Below are positions 17,654-27,138 of a stretch of 64,000 bases of DNA, one piece after another. The stretch is taken from contig NZ_JAAIXZ010000009.1 in the NCBI RefSeq assembly GCF_010894435.1, positions 167,342-231,341 on the forward strand, in the 5' to 3' direction. The stretch comes from Pyxidicoccus trucidator. Its GTDB lineage: Bacteria > Myxococcota > Myxococcia > Myxococcales > Myxococcaceae. The notes under the pieces are model-generated. The model saw only the letters and a list, made by a program, of their open reading frames with translations. It was not told the DNA's origin and searched no databases. Both the position numbers and the translations under genes were made by a program. Within the stretch, counting starts at the first letter, position 1. Every line of letters begins with the position of its first letter.

Positions 17654-18025
17654 ATGATCATCGGTATGGGAATGGACCTGTGTGGGATTGAGCGGATGGC
17701 GGGGCTCGTGGCTCGGAACGAGGGCCGCTTCGAGGCACGAGTCTTCACTGCGGCGGAGCGGGCCTACTGCTGGGCACGGGGACAGCCTGCCCAGCACTTC
17801 GCGGCGCGCTTCGCGGCGAAGGAGGCGCTGCTCAAGGCGCTGGGCGCTCCAGACGGACTGGCCTGGCACGAGTTGGAGGTGTTCCACACGCCCGAAGGAC
17901 GGCCCGCGCTGCGTCTGCGCGGCGCCGCGAGGCGGGCGGCGAGGAGGCTCGGAGTCCAGCGCCTCCACCTGACCCTGACGCACAGCGAGGGAATGGCGGT
18001 GGCCACGGTCATCGCCGAACGCTGA
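17654..18025 (+). CDS. Holo-ACP synthase (AcpS-type phosphopantetheinyl transferase)
   Basis: 123 residues. It has the AcpS metal/CoA motif (MGMDLCGIERM) and RFAAKEALLKALG, with the usual ending HLTLTHSEGMAVATVI. It transfers phosphopantetheine from CoA to the serine of an ACP. A copy 55 bp after the PKS ACP suggests a dedicated activator for this pathway rather than the fatty-acid AcpS; this is inferred from position. A GGGGACGGGG stretch precedes ATG 17654. Confidence 0.9.
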   Translation: MIIGMGMDLCGIERMAGLVARNEGRFEARVFTAAERAYCWARGQPAQHFAARFAAKEALLKALGAPDGLAWHELEVFHTPEGRPALRLRGAARRAARRLGVQRLHLTLTHSEGMAVATVIAER

Positions 18026-18091
18026 AACACATGCATCACGAAAGCCGCATTGAGGGCTCCACCCCATTGAAAGTCAACGAGGTGACACACC

Positions 18092-18334
18092 ATGCGCTCT
18101 TTCGGCAAGACCCTTCCAGACCAGACATCGAACGAGAAGGCCCAGGGCATCCGTATCATCGCGAGCTCGCTGTTTCGCGAGCTCGTTGCCCATGGGTACT
18201 CGCAGTCCCACGTCATCAGCCTGACGTCCGAGCTGCTGGAGCTGCTCACGGCCTCGCTGGAGAGAGCGAGAGGCCAGCCGCGGGACGGCGCACTGGCCTC
18301 CCTCCTCGAGGACACGCCAGACACGGACCCATAG
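18092..18334 (+). CDS. Small hypothetical protein at the end of the PKS operon
   Basis: 80 residues; GAGG lies about 9 nt before ATG 18092. It is largely helical (GIRIIASSLFRELVAHGYSQSHVISLTSELLELLTASLERA) with a disordered acidic tail. No family is recognised. Its place 66 bp after the AcpS-type gene and before a hairpin suggests co-transcription with the PKS genes. A helix-rich protein of this size could be a regulator or partner protein; this is not supported further. Confidence 0.6.
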   Translation: MRSFGKTLPDQTSNEKAQGIRIIASSLFRELVAHGYSQSHVISLTSELLELLTASLERARGQPRDGALASLLEDTPDTDP

Positions 18335-18337
18335 CGC

Positions 18338-18369
18338 GGCCGGTGGCGAGCTTCCGGCCGGCTCCGGAA
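18338..18369. terminator. Hairpins between the PKS operon and the convergent patatin gene
   Basis: Two alternative stems lie between the convergent genes: GGCCGG/CCGGCC (18338-18343 with 18354-18359) and TTCCGG/CCGGAA (18352-18357 with 18364-18369). No clear T-run follows. Confidence 0.4.
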
Positions 18370-20601
18370 TCAGTGCTCGGGCGTCACGCGCAGGATGCCC
18401 TCGGGAATGGGCTCGTCATAGGCGAAGAAGAACTCCTGATCGTTGTAGGAGAACACCGCGCCGGTACTGTCGGAGGTCCAACTGGAGATGAGCGAAGCCA
18501 GCGCGTCCATGCGCCGCGCGGACTCCTTCTTCCAGGCGTCCCAGTCCGCATCTGTAATCTTGCCGCGGTACCAGTCGCGGTGTTTGACGTCGTGGTCCTT
18601 GTACTGCCGGGTCAGGAGCTCCTCGTACTGACGAGCCATTTCCCGTCTCCATGCCGGAAGCGCTTCCTTCCCTGTCGGGCCATTGCCAGTCCCCTGCTCC
18701 GGCGCCTGGACCGCTGGCCCCGCCATGAAGGCCGGGCCTTGCTTCTTTGCATCCCTCTCGTAGCGCTCGCGCAGCCGGACGAACTCATGCTCGAACCTGG
18801 AGAGGAGGACCAGCAGCCGCACCCACCGGTGCTCGTCGAAGTCGAACTTCTCCAGGGCCTGTGCCGCCTCCGCGCCCTTCGCCGCGATGACCTCGATGGT
18901 GTCCTCGTCCATCTTCAGGTTGAGCCCACCTTCGCCAGGCTTGAGGCTCACGTGCACCACCCGTTCCCGGTAGCTGGGCATCCGGGCCTGGGTGTTATCC
19001 CGATAGTTCTGGGCGGTGTCGAAGATGGAGCCCAGGAAGCCGCGGAGGTCCTCGATGGGGTAGACGTGGGGCCTGAGGACTTCCCGAGGCTGGGCCAGGA
19101 AGACGTCCGACTCGCTGCGATGGGCGGGGGCCTTCCTCTCCCCCGTGAAGGAGGTGGGGAGCTGCGAGTCCGCCAGGTTGATGCCGAACGTGGGCCGATC
19201 GGGGAGCCAGGCGTCGAAGATGTGGATGGGGAAGTTGCTCGCGATGCCGCCATCACTGAACCAGTTCTCCCGCAGGTCTCCGTCCTTGCCTGACTGGGGG
19301 CTCGTCACCAGCGTGTAGGGCCTCTGCTTTGTTCCCAGCTGACGCCTGCTCCTCTGGGTGTCGCTCTTGATGGAGTAGAGCCGCACCGCGCTGAGGAGCA
19401 GCGGGAAGCTGAGGCTCATCCTCGTGGCCACCAGGACGGGAAGCGCGTTGCCTGACGGAAAGGGGAAGTAACCCTGTTCCCCGGCTGCGGAGAGGTCGAA
19501 GCCCTCGAACGCGGCCTTGTCCCGCTGCCACTGCTTCTCGTAGGCCGAGTACTGCTTGGAGTCCCTCCACTCCTTGAGGTAGGTCACCACCTCTTCAGGA
19601 AAGAGCTTGAGCATGTCGTCCTCACGAAAGAGGTAGCCCGCATCCAGCTCCTCCGGGTGCGGCGGCGACTTGCGGTCCAGCTCTTTCGCATCCTCGCCGT
19701 GCAAGGTGTATGGCTGGCGTTGACTCAGATTCGTCGTCACCATCCGGAAGTCGATGGCGGCGTCCTCGGGCAGGCGCTTGTTCTTCAACATGCCGAGGGT
19801 GAGGACTTCTTGGCTGGTCATGCCGAGGCCGGCGAGCTGCTGGATGCGCTCATGAAGCCAGGGGGTCAGGGCAGGGTCCTGCCTGTTCTCGTTGGAGGAC
19901 TCAGGCCAATTTCCGGTACAGAGGGCGTAGAAGCTTGCATCCTTGTCCAGCACGTACTCGAAGCTTCCCTTGAGCGAGCGATAGTTGGCGACGAGGCCGC
20001 GCGCGAGCCTCAAGAGGAACCATGCGGTCGAGCGCATGGCCAGCGTCTTCCGCGGTTTCGGAAGGGCGCGGGCAATCGACCGGACTGGCCAGGCCAGCAG
20101 TTTGGCGGAGCCACGCAGCGACACCAGGGAGACGCGCTTGCGAGGCTTGGGGCCCTCAGGGCTCTTCAGCACTTTCTGCATCAACTCCAGCAACCGGCCG
20201 TCCCCGCGTTCCCCATTCGACGACTGGTAGATGTCGATGACCTGGAGGACCTTATCGAAGAGCGGGCGCGCCTGAGGGGCTGGCTGGAAGAGGTGGAGGA
20301 GGAAGCCTTCCCGCTTGAGTTCTTCCATCATCTTGCCCAGGCCGGCGAAGCCCACCTCCGGGCTCGAGTCCTTCTCCCGGCCGAACTCGGCCGCCGCCGT
20401 GGCCGCCGCCGCGATGGCTCCCGCGGAGGTCCCTCCGACCGAACGGAAGCGGTACTTCTTCGCCAGTTGAAGGACTGCTGACGGATAGACGACCCCACTG
20501 GTGACCCCTCCCTTCATGATGAGGTCGCACTGTTCCGTGGGAGCTTGGTAGTCGGAGTTGCGGGCCGGCTTGTCCCGGTTCGGTTCTGCTTCCTGACGCA
20601 T
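18370..20601 (-). CDS. Patatin-like phospholipase family protein
   Basis: About 743 residues from ATG 20601, which has GGAG 6 nt upstream. The N-terminus has the oxyanion-type segment CDLIMKGGVTSGVVYP and the nucleophile elbow GGTSAG (Ser near 58). The catalytic Asp motif DGGIASNFP is near residue 450. About 400 residues separate the dyad motifs, larger than simple bacterial patatins, and the insert is mostly helical. No signal peptide is seen, so it is cytoplasmic or membrane-associated. Patatins hydrolyse acyl esters of phospholipids. It is convergent with the PKS operon and probably not part of the pathway. Confidence 0.85.
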   Translation of the reverse strand: MRQEAEPNRDKPARNSDYQAPTEQCDLIMKGGVTSGVVYPSAVLQLAKKYRFRSVGGTSAGAIAAAATAAAEFGREKDSSPEVGFAGLGKMMEELKREGFLLHLFQPAPQARPLFDKVLQVIDIYQSSNGERGDGRLLELMQKVLKSPEGPKPRKRVSLVSLRGSAKLLAWPVRSIARALPKPRKTLAMRSTAWFLLRLARGLVANYRSLKGSFEYVLDKDASFYALCTGNWPESSNENRQDPALTPWLHERIQQLAGLGMTSQEVLTLGMLKNKRLPEDAAIDFRMVTTNLSQRQPYTLHGEDAKELDRKSPPHPEELDAGYLFREDDMLKLFPEEVVTYLKEWRDSKQYSAYEKQWQRDKAAFEGFDLSAAGEQGYFPFPSGNALPVLVATRMSLSFPLLLSAVRLYSIKSDTQRSRRQLGTKQRPYTLVTSPQSGKDGDLRENWFSDGGIASNFPIHIFDAWLPDRPTFGINLADSQLPTSFTGERKAPAHRSESDVFLAQPREVLRPHVYPIEDLRGFLGSIFDTAQNYRDNTQARMPSYRERVVHVSLKPGEGGLNLKMDEDTIEVIAAKGAEAAQALEKFDFDEHRWVRLLVLLSRFEHEFVRLRERYERDAKKQGPAFMAGPAVQAPEQGTGNGPTGKEALPAWRREMARQYEELLTRQYKDHDVKHRDWYRGKITDADWDAWKKESARRMDALASLISSWTSDSTGAVFSYNDQEFFFAYDEPIPEGILRVTPEH

Positions 20602-20893
20602 GGCTGTCTCCAGGGAGCCCGGTGAGTTCAGGACAGGGCTCCACATCCATGCTGATTTGTGACGTCAGGGTTTGTGACCGGCTGCCCATCTCCTCCACGG
20701 CCTACCCTCCGAAGACTGGCTCATGGGCAAGGTGGTGGTGACAGCACGTCACGAGCTGCAAGGGTTTGCCTTCCCGCCAGCGCCTCGTGCCGCAGTGGGC
20801 ATGAGACGCTGGCGTAGGGTGGCAAGGCACCACCGACTCACTCCCGGTGGCGGACTCCCACGACTCACGCCTCGAGGCACTTGCCCCTCAGTG
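20602..20893. other. Intergenic stretch, no gene seen
   Basis: 292 bp between two leftward genes. I find no supported coding region, tRNA-like element or strong terminator. It should hold the promoter of the patatin-like gene's downstream neighbour region and the 3' untranslated part of the oxidase gene. Confidence 0.5.
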
Positions 20894-22489
20894 CTAATGT
20901 TCGTGGACGTGCGCCGGTCTCGGCGCCACGATCTCCATCGTCTCCGCCATGCCCAGGTCCGCGTGCACCAGGATGTGGCAGTGGACCATGAAGACCCCGA
21001 TGTAGCGCGTGTAGCGGGTGCGCACCTTCATGCTCTGGAGAGGGGCCAGGTTGATGGTGTCCTTCCAGACGACCCTCCCGTCCGCGCGCTTGAACATGAA
21101 CGGGTTGACGTGGATGTGGAAGGGATGGTCCAGGTCCCGCGAGGAGATGTTCCACTCCTCCACGGCGTCCAGCTTGAGCTTGCGCGGAGGGGCGTGGGGG
21201 TCGAACTCCTTGCCGTTGATGAGGAACTTGGGCTGGACGGCGGGGGGCGGCGGAGGATTGGGGTTGGGAGGGTCAATCGAGAAATGGGCCTCCTGGGTCC
21301 CGGTGATCTCGTCGTCCTCGATGGGCTTGAACGGGGCGAGGCCTTTCAGCTCGCTCTCCTTCGGCAGCGCCATCTCGCACTTGCCGCCCTTCACCACGAC
21401 GCGCGCCAGGTCCCGGCTCGGGGTTCCACGCGCGGCCGGGTTCTCGTCCACGAGCCAGTAGACGCCCTCCGGCAGGGGCTTGCCCTTGTCATCGACGGCA
21501 CGCACCAGCACGTCCGCGCGGTAGGCGGGGTGCAGCTCCGTCACATCCACCCTGTCGATGAAGCCCGTGGTGATGCCGTCCAAGGCGATCTGGTACTGGG
21601 GAATGGGCACCTCGGCTCGGGTTTTCGGGTCGCGCTTGACCAGCTTGACCTGGAGCGGCTCGCGGGTGCCCGCGTGGATGAACCGCCAGCGCTGCACCTC
21701 GCCGGGCTTGAGGATGAAGGTCGGCTCGACCTCTCCGTTGATGGTGAAGCGGCGGCCCTGCTGGATGAGTACGGGCCAGCCCCCCAGGGGGGTGAAGGTG
21801 GGGGCGTACCTCTCCACCTCGCCGATGCCCTGGGCGTTGAGCTCGTAGGCAATCTGCTGGAAGACGAAGATCCGCTCCTTGGCCTTCTTGATGGCGGGGA
21901 CGCGATCGATGTCCCCGCGAATGATCAAGGCGCCGACCATGCCGCTGGCGACCTGGAGCGTCACCGAGCCGTGCTTGTGGGGGTGGTACCAGTAGGTCCC
22001 CGCGGCATGGTCGCGAGGAATCTTCACCTCGTATTGGAGGCGGTCCCCCGGGCCGGCGGCGATCATCACGTTGTCCGAGATTCCGGCCGGTGAGACATGA
22101 AGCCCGTGGAAGTGGAGGTTGGTGGCGTTGAAGCCGTGCGGGATGTTGTTGGGAGGGGGAGGCGTCCCAGGAGGAGGCGGCGGAGGTGGCGGTATCTCGG
22201 GGAGGTTGTTGTTCAGGAAGACGTTCAGCGTGTCACCGGGGCGCACCTCGATGACGGGTCCCACCAGCTTGCCGTTATAGGAGCGCAGCCGGACCTCATC
22301 CGACGCCACGACCTTCCCGTCCTTGAGCGTCTTGGCGATCTTGTTGAGGGCGTACCGGACTTCCAGCCGGACATCCACATCCTTGTTCGGCCGCTCCTCG
22401 CACCAGTCGTTCTCCTCCCTGTCCCTCTCATCAGGGGACCGGCGCACCTCCTCACGCTCGGGGATTGATTCATCACGCATCTCTCGCAT
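20894..22489 (-). CDS. Multicopper oxidase (laccase/CotA-like)
   Basis: About 531 residues. ATG 22489 has GGAG 7 nt upstream; another ATG lies two codons earlier. All four copper signatures are present: HFHGLHV, WYHPHKHG, HPFHIH and HCHILVHADLGM, which give the trinuclear centre and a type 1 site with Met. A Pro-run (PPPPPPPPGTPPPP) interrupts the first cupredoxin domain. The N-terminus is charged with no signal peptide, as in CotA-type enzymes. It oxidises phenolic or similar substrates with O2. Beside a hydrolase and exporter near the PKS, it may dimerise or polymerise an aromatic polyketide. This is an inference. Confidence 0.9.
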   Translation of the reverse strand: MREMRDESIPEREEVRRSPDERDREENDWCEERPNKDVDVRLEVRYALNKIAKTLKDGKVVASDEVRLRSYNGKLVGPVIEVRPGDTLNVFLNNNLPEIPPPPPPPPGTPPPPNNIPHGFNATNLHFHGLHVSPAGISDNVMIAAGPGDRLQYEVKIPRDHAAGTYWYHPHKHGSVTLQVASGMVGALIIRGDIDRVPAIKKAKERIFVFQQIAYELNAQGIGEVERYAPTFTPLGGWPVLIQQGRRFTINGEVEPTFILKPGEVQRWRFIHAGTREPLQVKLVKRDPKTRAEVPIPQYQIALDGITTGFIDRVDVTELHPAYRADVLVRAVDDKGKPLPEGVYWLVDENPAARGTPSRDLARVVVKGGKCEMALPKESELKGLAPFKPIEDDEITGTQEAHFSIDPPNPNPPPPPAVQPKFLINGKEFDPHAPPRKLKLDAVEEWNISSRDLDHPFHIHVNPFMFKRADGRVVWKDTINLAPLQSMKVRTRYTRYIGVFMVHCHILVHADLGMAETMEIVAPRPAHVHEH

Positions 22490-22665
22490 GGGCATGCTCC
22501 AGGCACATCGGGTTCAGGCGAGGTGGAGTCGGCTCGACCTGGAAGTGACGTCCCGGTGGGCTGGCCCGCTGCCCGCTTCTTCTCGCCGGCCAGGCTCCAA
22601 TCACAAGCCAGGAAAGCGCCGTCCACCTTTGTGGACCTGTTCACCCATTGAATGAGGAGCACCGC

Positions 22666-23817
22666 ATGCAACGAATCACGAGCCTCGCCGATATGAGACC
22701 CGAGGAGCAGCAGCTGCAGATGGAGCGTCTGCCACCAGCCACCTACGAGGCCTGTGAACACTTCATCGCCCGCATGCAGCTGGGCGGACTGGAGTGGGGA
22801 GACATCACCCACGCGCTGCTCGGCTTGAAGAAGGCCAGCATCTACGAGGGCTGGGATGACTGGCACGACCGCTGGGCGGGCTTCGGGCAGACCTACGAGG
22901 TGCGGGCCGAGGAGGCGGAACGCCAGGGTGCGCGCGTGACGCAGCGGCAGTGGCTGCTGAAGGCCTCGGCCTGCTACCACTACGGGCAGTTCATGTTCTT
23001 CGACGACGAGGAGAAGAAGTTCCGCTCGCGTCAGAAGGTGACCGAGCTCTTCCAGCGGGCCCTTCCCTACCTCGACCACGAGATACGGATGCTGTCGGTT
23101 CCCTATCAGGACCTTCAGCTCCCCGCCTACTTCATGCCGGCGCGCGGCCCGGGCCCCTCACCGTGTGTCATCCTGGTGAATGCCCTCGAGTCGTCCACCG
23201 AGGTGGAGATGTACTCCTTCGCGAAGGAGTTCCAGGCGAGGGGCTGCTCGGTGTTCATGTTCGACGGGCCGGGCCAGGGTCTGCTGTCCAAGGACCATCC
23301 GCTGGATCCCCGGTTCGAGCGCGTCTTCGAGCCTGTCCTGAAGACGGTGATGAATCTGCCGGAGGTCGACCCGGATCGGCTGGGCCTCTGCGGAGCCAGC
23401 TTCGGAGGCCACCTCGTGTCCCGGCTGGCGGCGCTGTTTCCCCGGGAAATCAAGGCGGTCATCAACATCTCCGGAGGCTTCGACCATGACGCGTTCCTGG
23501 ACATGAACGTCATGGTGCGCAAGGACTTCCGGCACGTGTTCCATCAGTCGAGCGACGAGGGCATGGCGCGGCTCGCGAAGGAGTCCCTGCACCTGCGGGA
23601 CCTCCCCGGGATGACCGCCCGACTGCTCATGGTCGGCGCCCAGAAGGACATCATCATCCCCTACGAGTCCTTCCTCCGGGTCATGGAGTGGGCCCGGGGC
23701 GACACGGCCCTCATCACCTACCCGGGAACGCGGCACGTCTGCACGAGCTACTTCAGCGACTACGTCCCGCGCATGACGGACTGGATGGTGGACGCCCTGT
23801 CCCCCACCCGGCACTGA
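22666..23817 (+). CDS. Ayg1/FrsA-like alpha/beta hydrolase, catalytically intact
   Basis: 383 residues from ATG 22666 (GAGGAG 6 nt upstream). Paralogue of the protein at 10889, with the same cap region (RMQLGGLEWGDI, RQWLLKASACYHYGQFMFFDD) and LMFDGPGQG-type core (FMFDGPGQG). Here the triad is present: Ser245 in CGASFGG, an Asp in the GAQKD segment, and His357 in YPGTRHV. Fungal Ayg1 enzymes of this family shorten or hydrolyse polyketide chains in melanin biosynthesis. A retro-Claisen or thioester-hydrolysis step on the polyketide is therefore a fair guess. It is divergent from the multicopper oxidase and followed by exporter genes. Confidence 0.85.
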   Translation: MQRITSLADMRPEEQQLQMERLPPATYEACEHFIARMQLGGLEWGDITHALLGLKKASIYEGWDDWHDRWAGFGQTYEVRAEEAERQGARVTQRQWLLKASACYHYGQFMFFDDEEKKFRSRQKVTELFQRALPYLDHEIRMLSVPYQDLQLPAYFMPARGPGPSPCVILVNALESSTEVEMYSFAKEFQARGCSVFMFDGPGQGLLSKDHPLDPRFERVFEPVLKTVMNLPEVDPDRLGLCGASFGGHLVSRLAALFPREIKAVINISGGFDHDAFLDMNVMVRKDFRHVFHQSSDEGMARLAKESLHLRDLPGMTARLLMVGAQKDIIIPYESFLRVMEWARGDTALITYPGTRHVCTSYFSDYVPRMTDWMVDALSPTRH

Positions 23818-23930
23818 GCCGCCGCATCCCCCCTCCTCGGGACGGGAACTCCGTCGCCTCGCGGGGGGAGCAACCGCCCCCAGAACCCAGACAGCCTGGC
23901 CCTGGAGGCCACGCACGGGAGTCGTGAATC

Positions 23931-24995
23931 ATGGCACCAGCAGCAGCTCTCCCTCGCAGGGTGCGCATTGCACGCAAGCTGCGTGAGCACCCCAAGCGCC
24001 TCATTCCCCTGGCGGTCCTGACCGTGGCGCTGCTGGCCTTTGGAGGCCAGCGCGCCTGGTCCGCCCGACAGCCCTACACCTGGGCTGGCACCGTGGAGGC
24101 CCGCGACATCGCCGTGGGCTCGCGCGTGGGCGGCCGCGTGAAGGAGGTGCTCGTCCGCGAGGGCGACCTCGTGAAGGCAGGTCAGCCGATGGTGGTCCTG
24201 GAGCCAGGAGACCTGCCGGCCCAGCGGCTCCAGGCGAGCGGCCAGCTCGTGCAGGCCCAGGCCGAGCTCGACAAGTTGATGGGCGGCACCAGCGCCGGGG
24301 AGCAGTCCGGGCCCGACGCTGGCAGCCGCAACGCACAACTGTTCCGCGCCCGCGCCGAGCTGACCTCCGCGCAGGTGGGGATGGAGAAGGCGGGGCTGGA
24401 CGCGCGCCGGATGCGGACGCTCTTCCAGCAGCAGGCGATTACCCGCGCAATGCTTGACGACACCGAGGCCGGGCTCCGGCAGGCACGGGCGGAGCGGGAC
24501 GCCCGCCGCGCCCGGCTCCAGGAATTGCGACAGGGCACCCGCGAGGACTTCCGCGCGCAGCAGGGCGTGGTGGAGGCCGCACGGGGCCGGCTGGAGGCGG
24601 TCGACGTGGCCCTGTCCGAGCTGACCATCCGCGCGCCCGTGGACGCCCGCGTGGAGGCGCTGGACCTGCGGCCCGGCGACCTCATCCCCGTCAATGCCAC
24701 CGCCGCCAGGCTGATGGAAGAGACGCAGCTCTTCGTGCGCCTCTACGTGCCGGAGACGCACCTGGGCAGGCTGACGCCGGGGAGCCAGGTGCCCGTGAGC
24801 GTGGACTCCTTCCCAGGCCGCACCTTCCCGGGCGTCGTCGAGAACCTCGCTTCCGAGGGCGAGTACACCCCCCGCAACCTCCAGACGGCGGACGAGCGCG
24901 CCGGACAGGTCTTCGCCGCGCGCATCGGCCTGCGCGACGAGGGACTGCGCCAGCTGCGCGCGGGCATGGCCGCCTACGTCTCGGTGCCGAAATGA
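23931..24995 (+). CDS. HlyD-family membrane fusion protein (YbhG-like)
   Basis: 354 residues. An N-terminal anchor ([16 protein letters not shown]) is followed by a barrel-sandwich/lipoyl half ([33 protein letters not shown]), a long coiled coil, the second lipoyl half ([15 protein letters not shown]) and a beta-barrel domain. It forms the periplasmic adaptor of a drug or metabolite exporter. Its stop overlaps the ATPase start as ATGA. It is probably transcribed with the hydrolase gene 113 bp upstream. Confidence 0.9.
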   Translation: MAPAAALPRRVRIARKLREHPKRLIPLAVLTVALLAFGGQRAWSARQPYTWAGTVEARDIAVGSRVGGRVKEVLVREGDLVKAGQPMVVLEPGDLPAQRLQASGQLVQAQAELDKLMGGTSAGEQSGPDAGSRNAQLFRARAELTSAQVGMEKAGLDARRMRTLFQQQAITRAMLDDTEAGLRQARAERDARRARLQELRQGTREDFRAQQGVVEAARGRLEAVDVALSELTIRAPVDARVEALDLRPGDLIPVNATAARLMEETQLFVRLYVPETHLGRLTPGSQVPVSVDSFPGRTFPGVVENLASEGEYTPRNLQTADERAGQVFAARIGLRDEGLRQLRAGMAAYVSVPK

Positions 24996-25996
24996 GCGCG
25001 TCCCAGCCGGCCATCTCCGTCCGGGGCCTGTCCCGCCGCTTCGGAGCCTTCACCGCGCTGGACGGGGTGGAGCTGGAGGTCGACCGCGGCTCCATCTACG
25101 GAATGCTCGGACCCAATGGCAGTGGCAAGTCCACGCTCATCCGCATCCTCTGCGGACTGCTGGCGCCCACGGAGGGAGGCGCGCGGGTGCTTGGCCTGGA
25201 CGTGGCGCGCGAGGGAGAGGAGATCCGCCGCCGCATCGGCTACATGAGCCAGCGCTTCTCCCTCTACGCGGACCTCTCCGTCCTGGAGAACCTCCAGTTC
25301 TATGCGCGCGTCTATGGCCTGTCCGGGACACGGGCGCGGGAGCGGCTGGAAGCGGCGGTGGAGCTCACGCGCCTCCAACCGTACCTGGAGCGGCGCGCGG
25401 GGCTGCTGTCGGGCGGGTGGAAGCAGCGGCTGGCCCTGGGCGCGGCGCTGATGCACGAGCCCCGGGTGATGTTCCTCGACGAACCCACCGCCGGCATCGA
25501 CCCCGTGGCCCGGCGCGAGCTGTGGGATTTGCTCTTCCGCCTGGCCGCCGAGGGCGTCACGCTCTTCGTCACCACGCACTACATGGACGAGGCCGAGCGC
25601 TGCGGCGAGGTGGGGTATCTGTACCTGTCGAAGCTGCTCGTCACGGGCACCCCGGAGGAGCTCAAGCGGCTGCCCGGCGTCAACCCACCGGGCGTGCGTC
25701 GCCTGGCGGTGGAGACGCGGCAGCCCGCGCACGCCCTCGCCTTCCTGAAGGCCGCGGACTGGTGCCGTGGCCCCACCCTCTTCGGGCAGTCCGTGGAGGC
25801 GCTGGTGGGCGAGGACCTGACGGACGCGGAGGTGGTCTGTCGGATGGAGGAGGCGGGCTTTCCCGCCTCGGGCGTGCGCGCCGTGGTTCCGTCATTGGAG
25901 GACGTCTTCGTCGAGCTCACCGAGCAGGCCGCGCGCGAGCGCGAGGCCACGAGGGCCGCGGTCCTCCAGTCCGAGCCCGTGGAGGTGGCGTCATGA
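24992..25996 (+). CDS. ABC exporter ATP-binding protein (YbhF-like)
   Basis: 334 residues. A single nucleotide-binding domain with Walker [10 protein letters not shown], signature [12 protein letters not shown], Walker [13 protein letters not shown] and the H-loop [12 protein letters not shown], followed by a C-terminal regulatory extension of about 100 residues. It powers the ABC-2 permease encoded next. It overlaps both neighbours by 4 bp. The neighbourhood suggests export of the polyketide product, but multidrug export is equally compatible. Confidence 0.92.
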   Translation: MSASQPAISVRGLSRRFGAFTALDGVELEVDRGSIYGMLGPNGSGKSTLIRILCGLLAPTEGGARVLGLDVAREGEEIRRRIGYMSQRFSLYADLSVLENLQFYARVYGLSGTRARERLEAAVELTRLQPYLERRAGLLSGGWKQRLALGAALMHEPRVMFLDEPTAGIDPVARRELWDLLFRLAAEGVTLFVTTHYMDEAERCGEVGYLYLSKLLVTGTPEELKRLPGVNPPGVRRLAVETRQPAHALAFLKAADWCRGPTLFGQSVEALVGEDLTDAEVVCRMEEAGFPASGVRAVVPSLEDVFVELTEQAAREREATRAAVLQSEPVEVAS

Positions 25997-27129
25997 GCCT
26001 GGGCCTCATCTGGGACTCCTTCGTCTCCATCCTGCGCAAGGAGCTCGTCCACATCCGGAGGGACCGGGCCACGCTCATCACCGCGCTCTCCATTCCCCTC
26101 TTCCAGCTCGTGTTGTTCGGGTTCCTGGACCAGACGGTGCGGCACGTGCCCACGGTGGTGGTGGACCAGAACCGTTCGAGCATCAGCCGCCAGTTCGTGC
26201 AGCAGCTCGAGGCCACCGACACCTTCCGGGTGGTGGAGGTGACGAGCAATCCACGGGAGGCCCGCGAGCGCATCGTCCAGGGCCGGGCGAAGGTGGGCGT
26301 GGTGTTGTCCCCGGACTTCGGCGCCGCGCGCGTCCAGGCGGACCCGGGCCGGCAGGCCTCGGTCCTGGTGCTCATCGATGGCTCGGACTCGGTGGTCAGC
26401 ACGCAGGCCGTGGCGGCGGTGAACGGGCTGGCGGCGAAGGTGAGCCTGGACGCCGCCTCCGAGCAGGTCGGCGCCACGGCCCCGCCGCTGGTCGACGCGC
26501 ATCCGCTCATCCTCTTCAACCCGAGCGGCCGCACGGCCAACTTCATCATCCCCGGGCTGGTGGCCATCCTGTTGCAGATCGTGGCGACGATGCTGACGGC
26601 GGTGGCCATTGTCCGCGAGCGGGAGCAGGGGACGCTGGAGCAGCTGCTGGTGACGCCCGTCCACCCGCTCGGGCTGATGCTGGGGAAGCTGGTGCCCTAT
26701 CTGATGCTGGGCATGGGGGAGATGCTGCTCATCCTGCTGGCCATGCGCTTCGCCTTTGGCGTGCCCATCCGCGGCAGCCTGCTGTTCCTCTTCGCCATGG
26801 CCGTGGTGTACCTGTTCGCGCTGCTGGCGCTGGGACTGTTCGTCTCCACGCGCGCGAAGACCCAGGCGCAGGCGCTGCAGCTGGCGCAGCTCTTCATCCT
26901 CCCGTCCATCTTCCTCAGCGGCTACATCTTCCCGGCCTCGAGCCTGCCGTGGCCCCTGTATGCGCTGGGACGCATCCTGCCGGCCACGCACATGGTGGAG
27001 CTCATGCGCGGCGTGGTGCTGCGCGGCGCGACGCTGGGCGAGCTGCTGCCCAACGTCCTCGCGCTGCTGGCCCTGGCCACTGTGCTGCTGGGGTTGAGCG
27101 TGCGCCAGTTCCAGAAGGTGACGGCGTGA
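25993..27129 (+). CDS. ABC-2 type permease (YbhS/YbhR-like)
   Basis: 378 residues; ATG overlaps the ATPase stop. One N-terminal membrane segment ([18 protein letters not shown]), a large periplasmic domain of about 150 residues ([17 protein letters not shown]) and five C-terminal segments, with the ABC-2 motif [15 protein letters not shown]. Together with the adaptor and ATPase it forms a three-gene exporter. Only one permease gene is present, whereas ybhFSR has two, so a homodimer is expected. Confidence 0.9.
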   Translation: MSLGLIWDSFVSILRKELVHIRRDRATLITALSIPLFQLVLFGFLDQTVRHVPTVVVDQNRSSISRQFVQQLEATDTFRVVEVTSNPREARERIVQGRAKVGVVLSPDFGAARVQADPGRQASVLVLIDGSDSVVSTQAVAAVNGLAAKVSLDAASEQVGATAPPLVDAHPLILFNPSGRTANFIIPGLVAILLQIVATMLTAVAIVREREQGTLEQLLVTPVHPLGLMLGKLVPYLMLGMGEMLLILLAMRFAFGVPIRGSLLFLFAMAVVYLFALLALGLFVSTRAKTQAQALQLAQLFILPSIFLSGYIFPASSLPWPLYALGRILPATHMVELMRGVVLRGATLGELLPNVLALLALATVLLGLSVRQFQKVTA

Positions 27130-27138
27130 AGTGCCCGG

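Noticed and set aside
18370-20601. Patatin-like gene as part of the polyketide pathway
   Set aside because: It is convergent with the PKS operon behind hairpins and shares no domain type with it; proximity alone is weak evidence.
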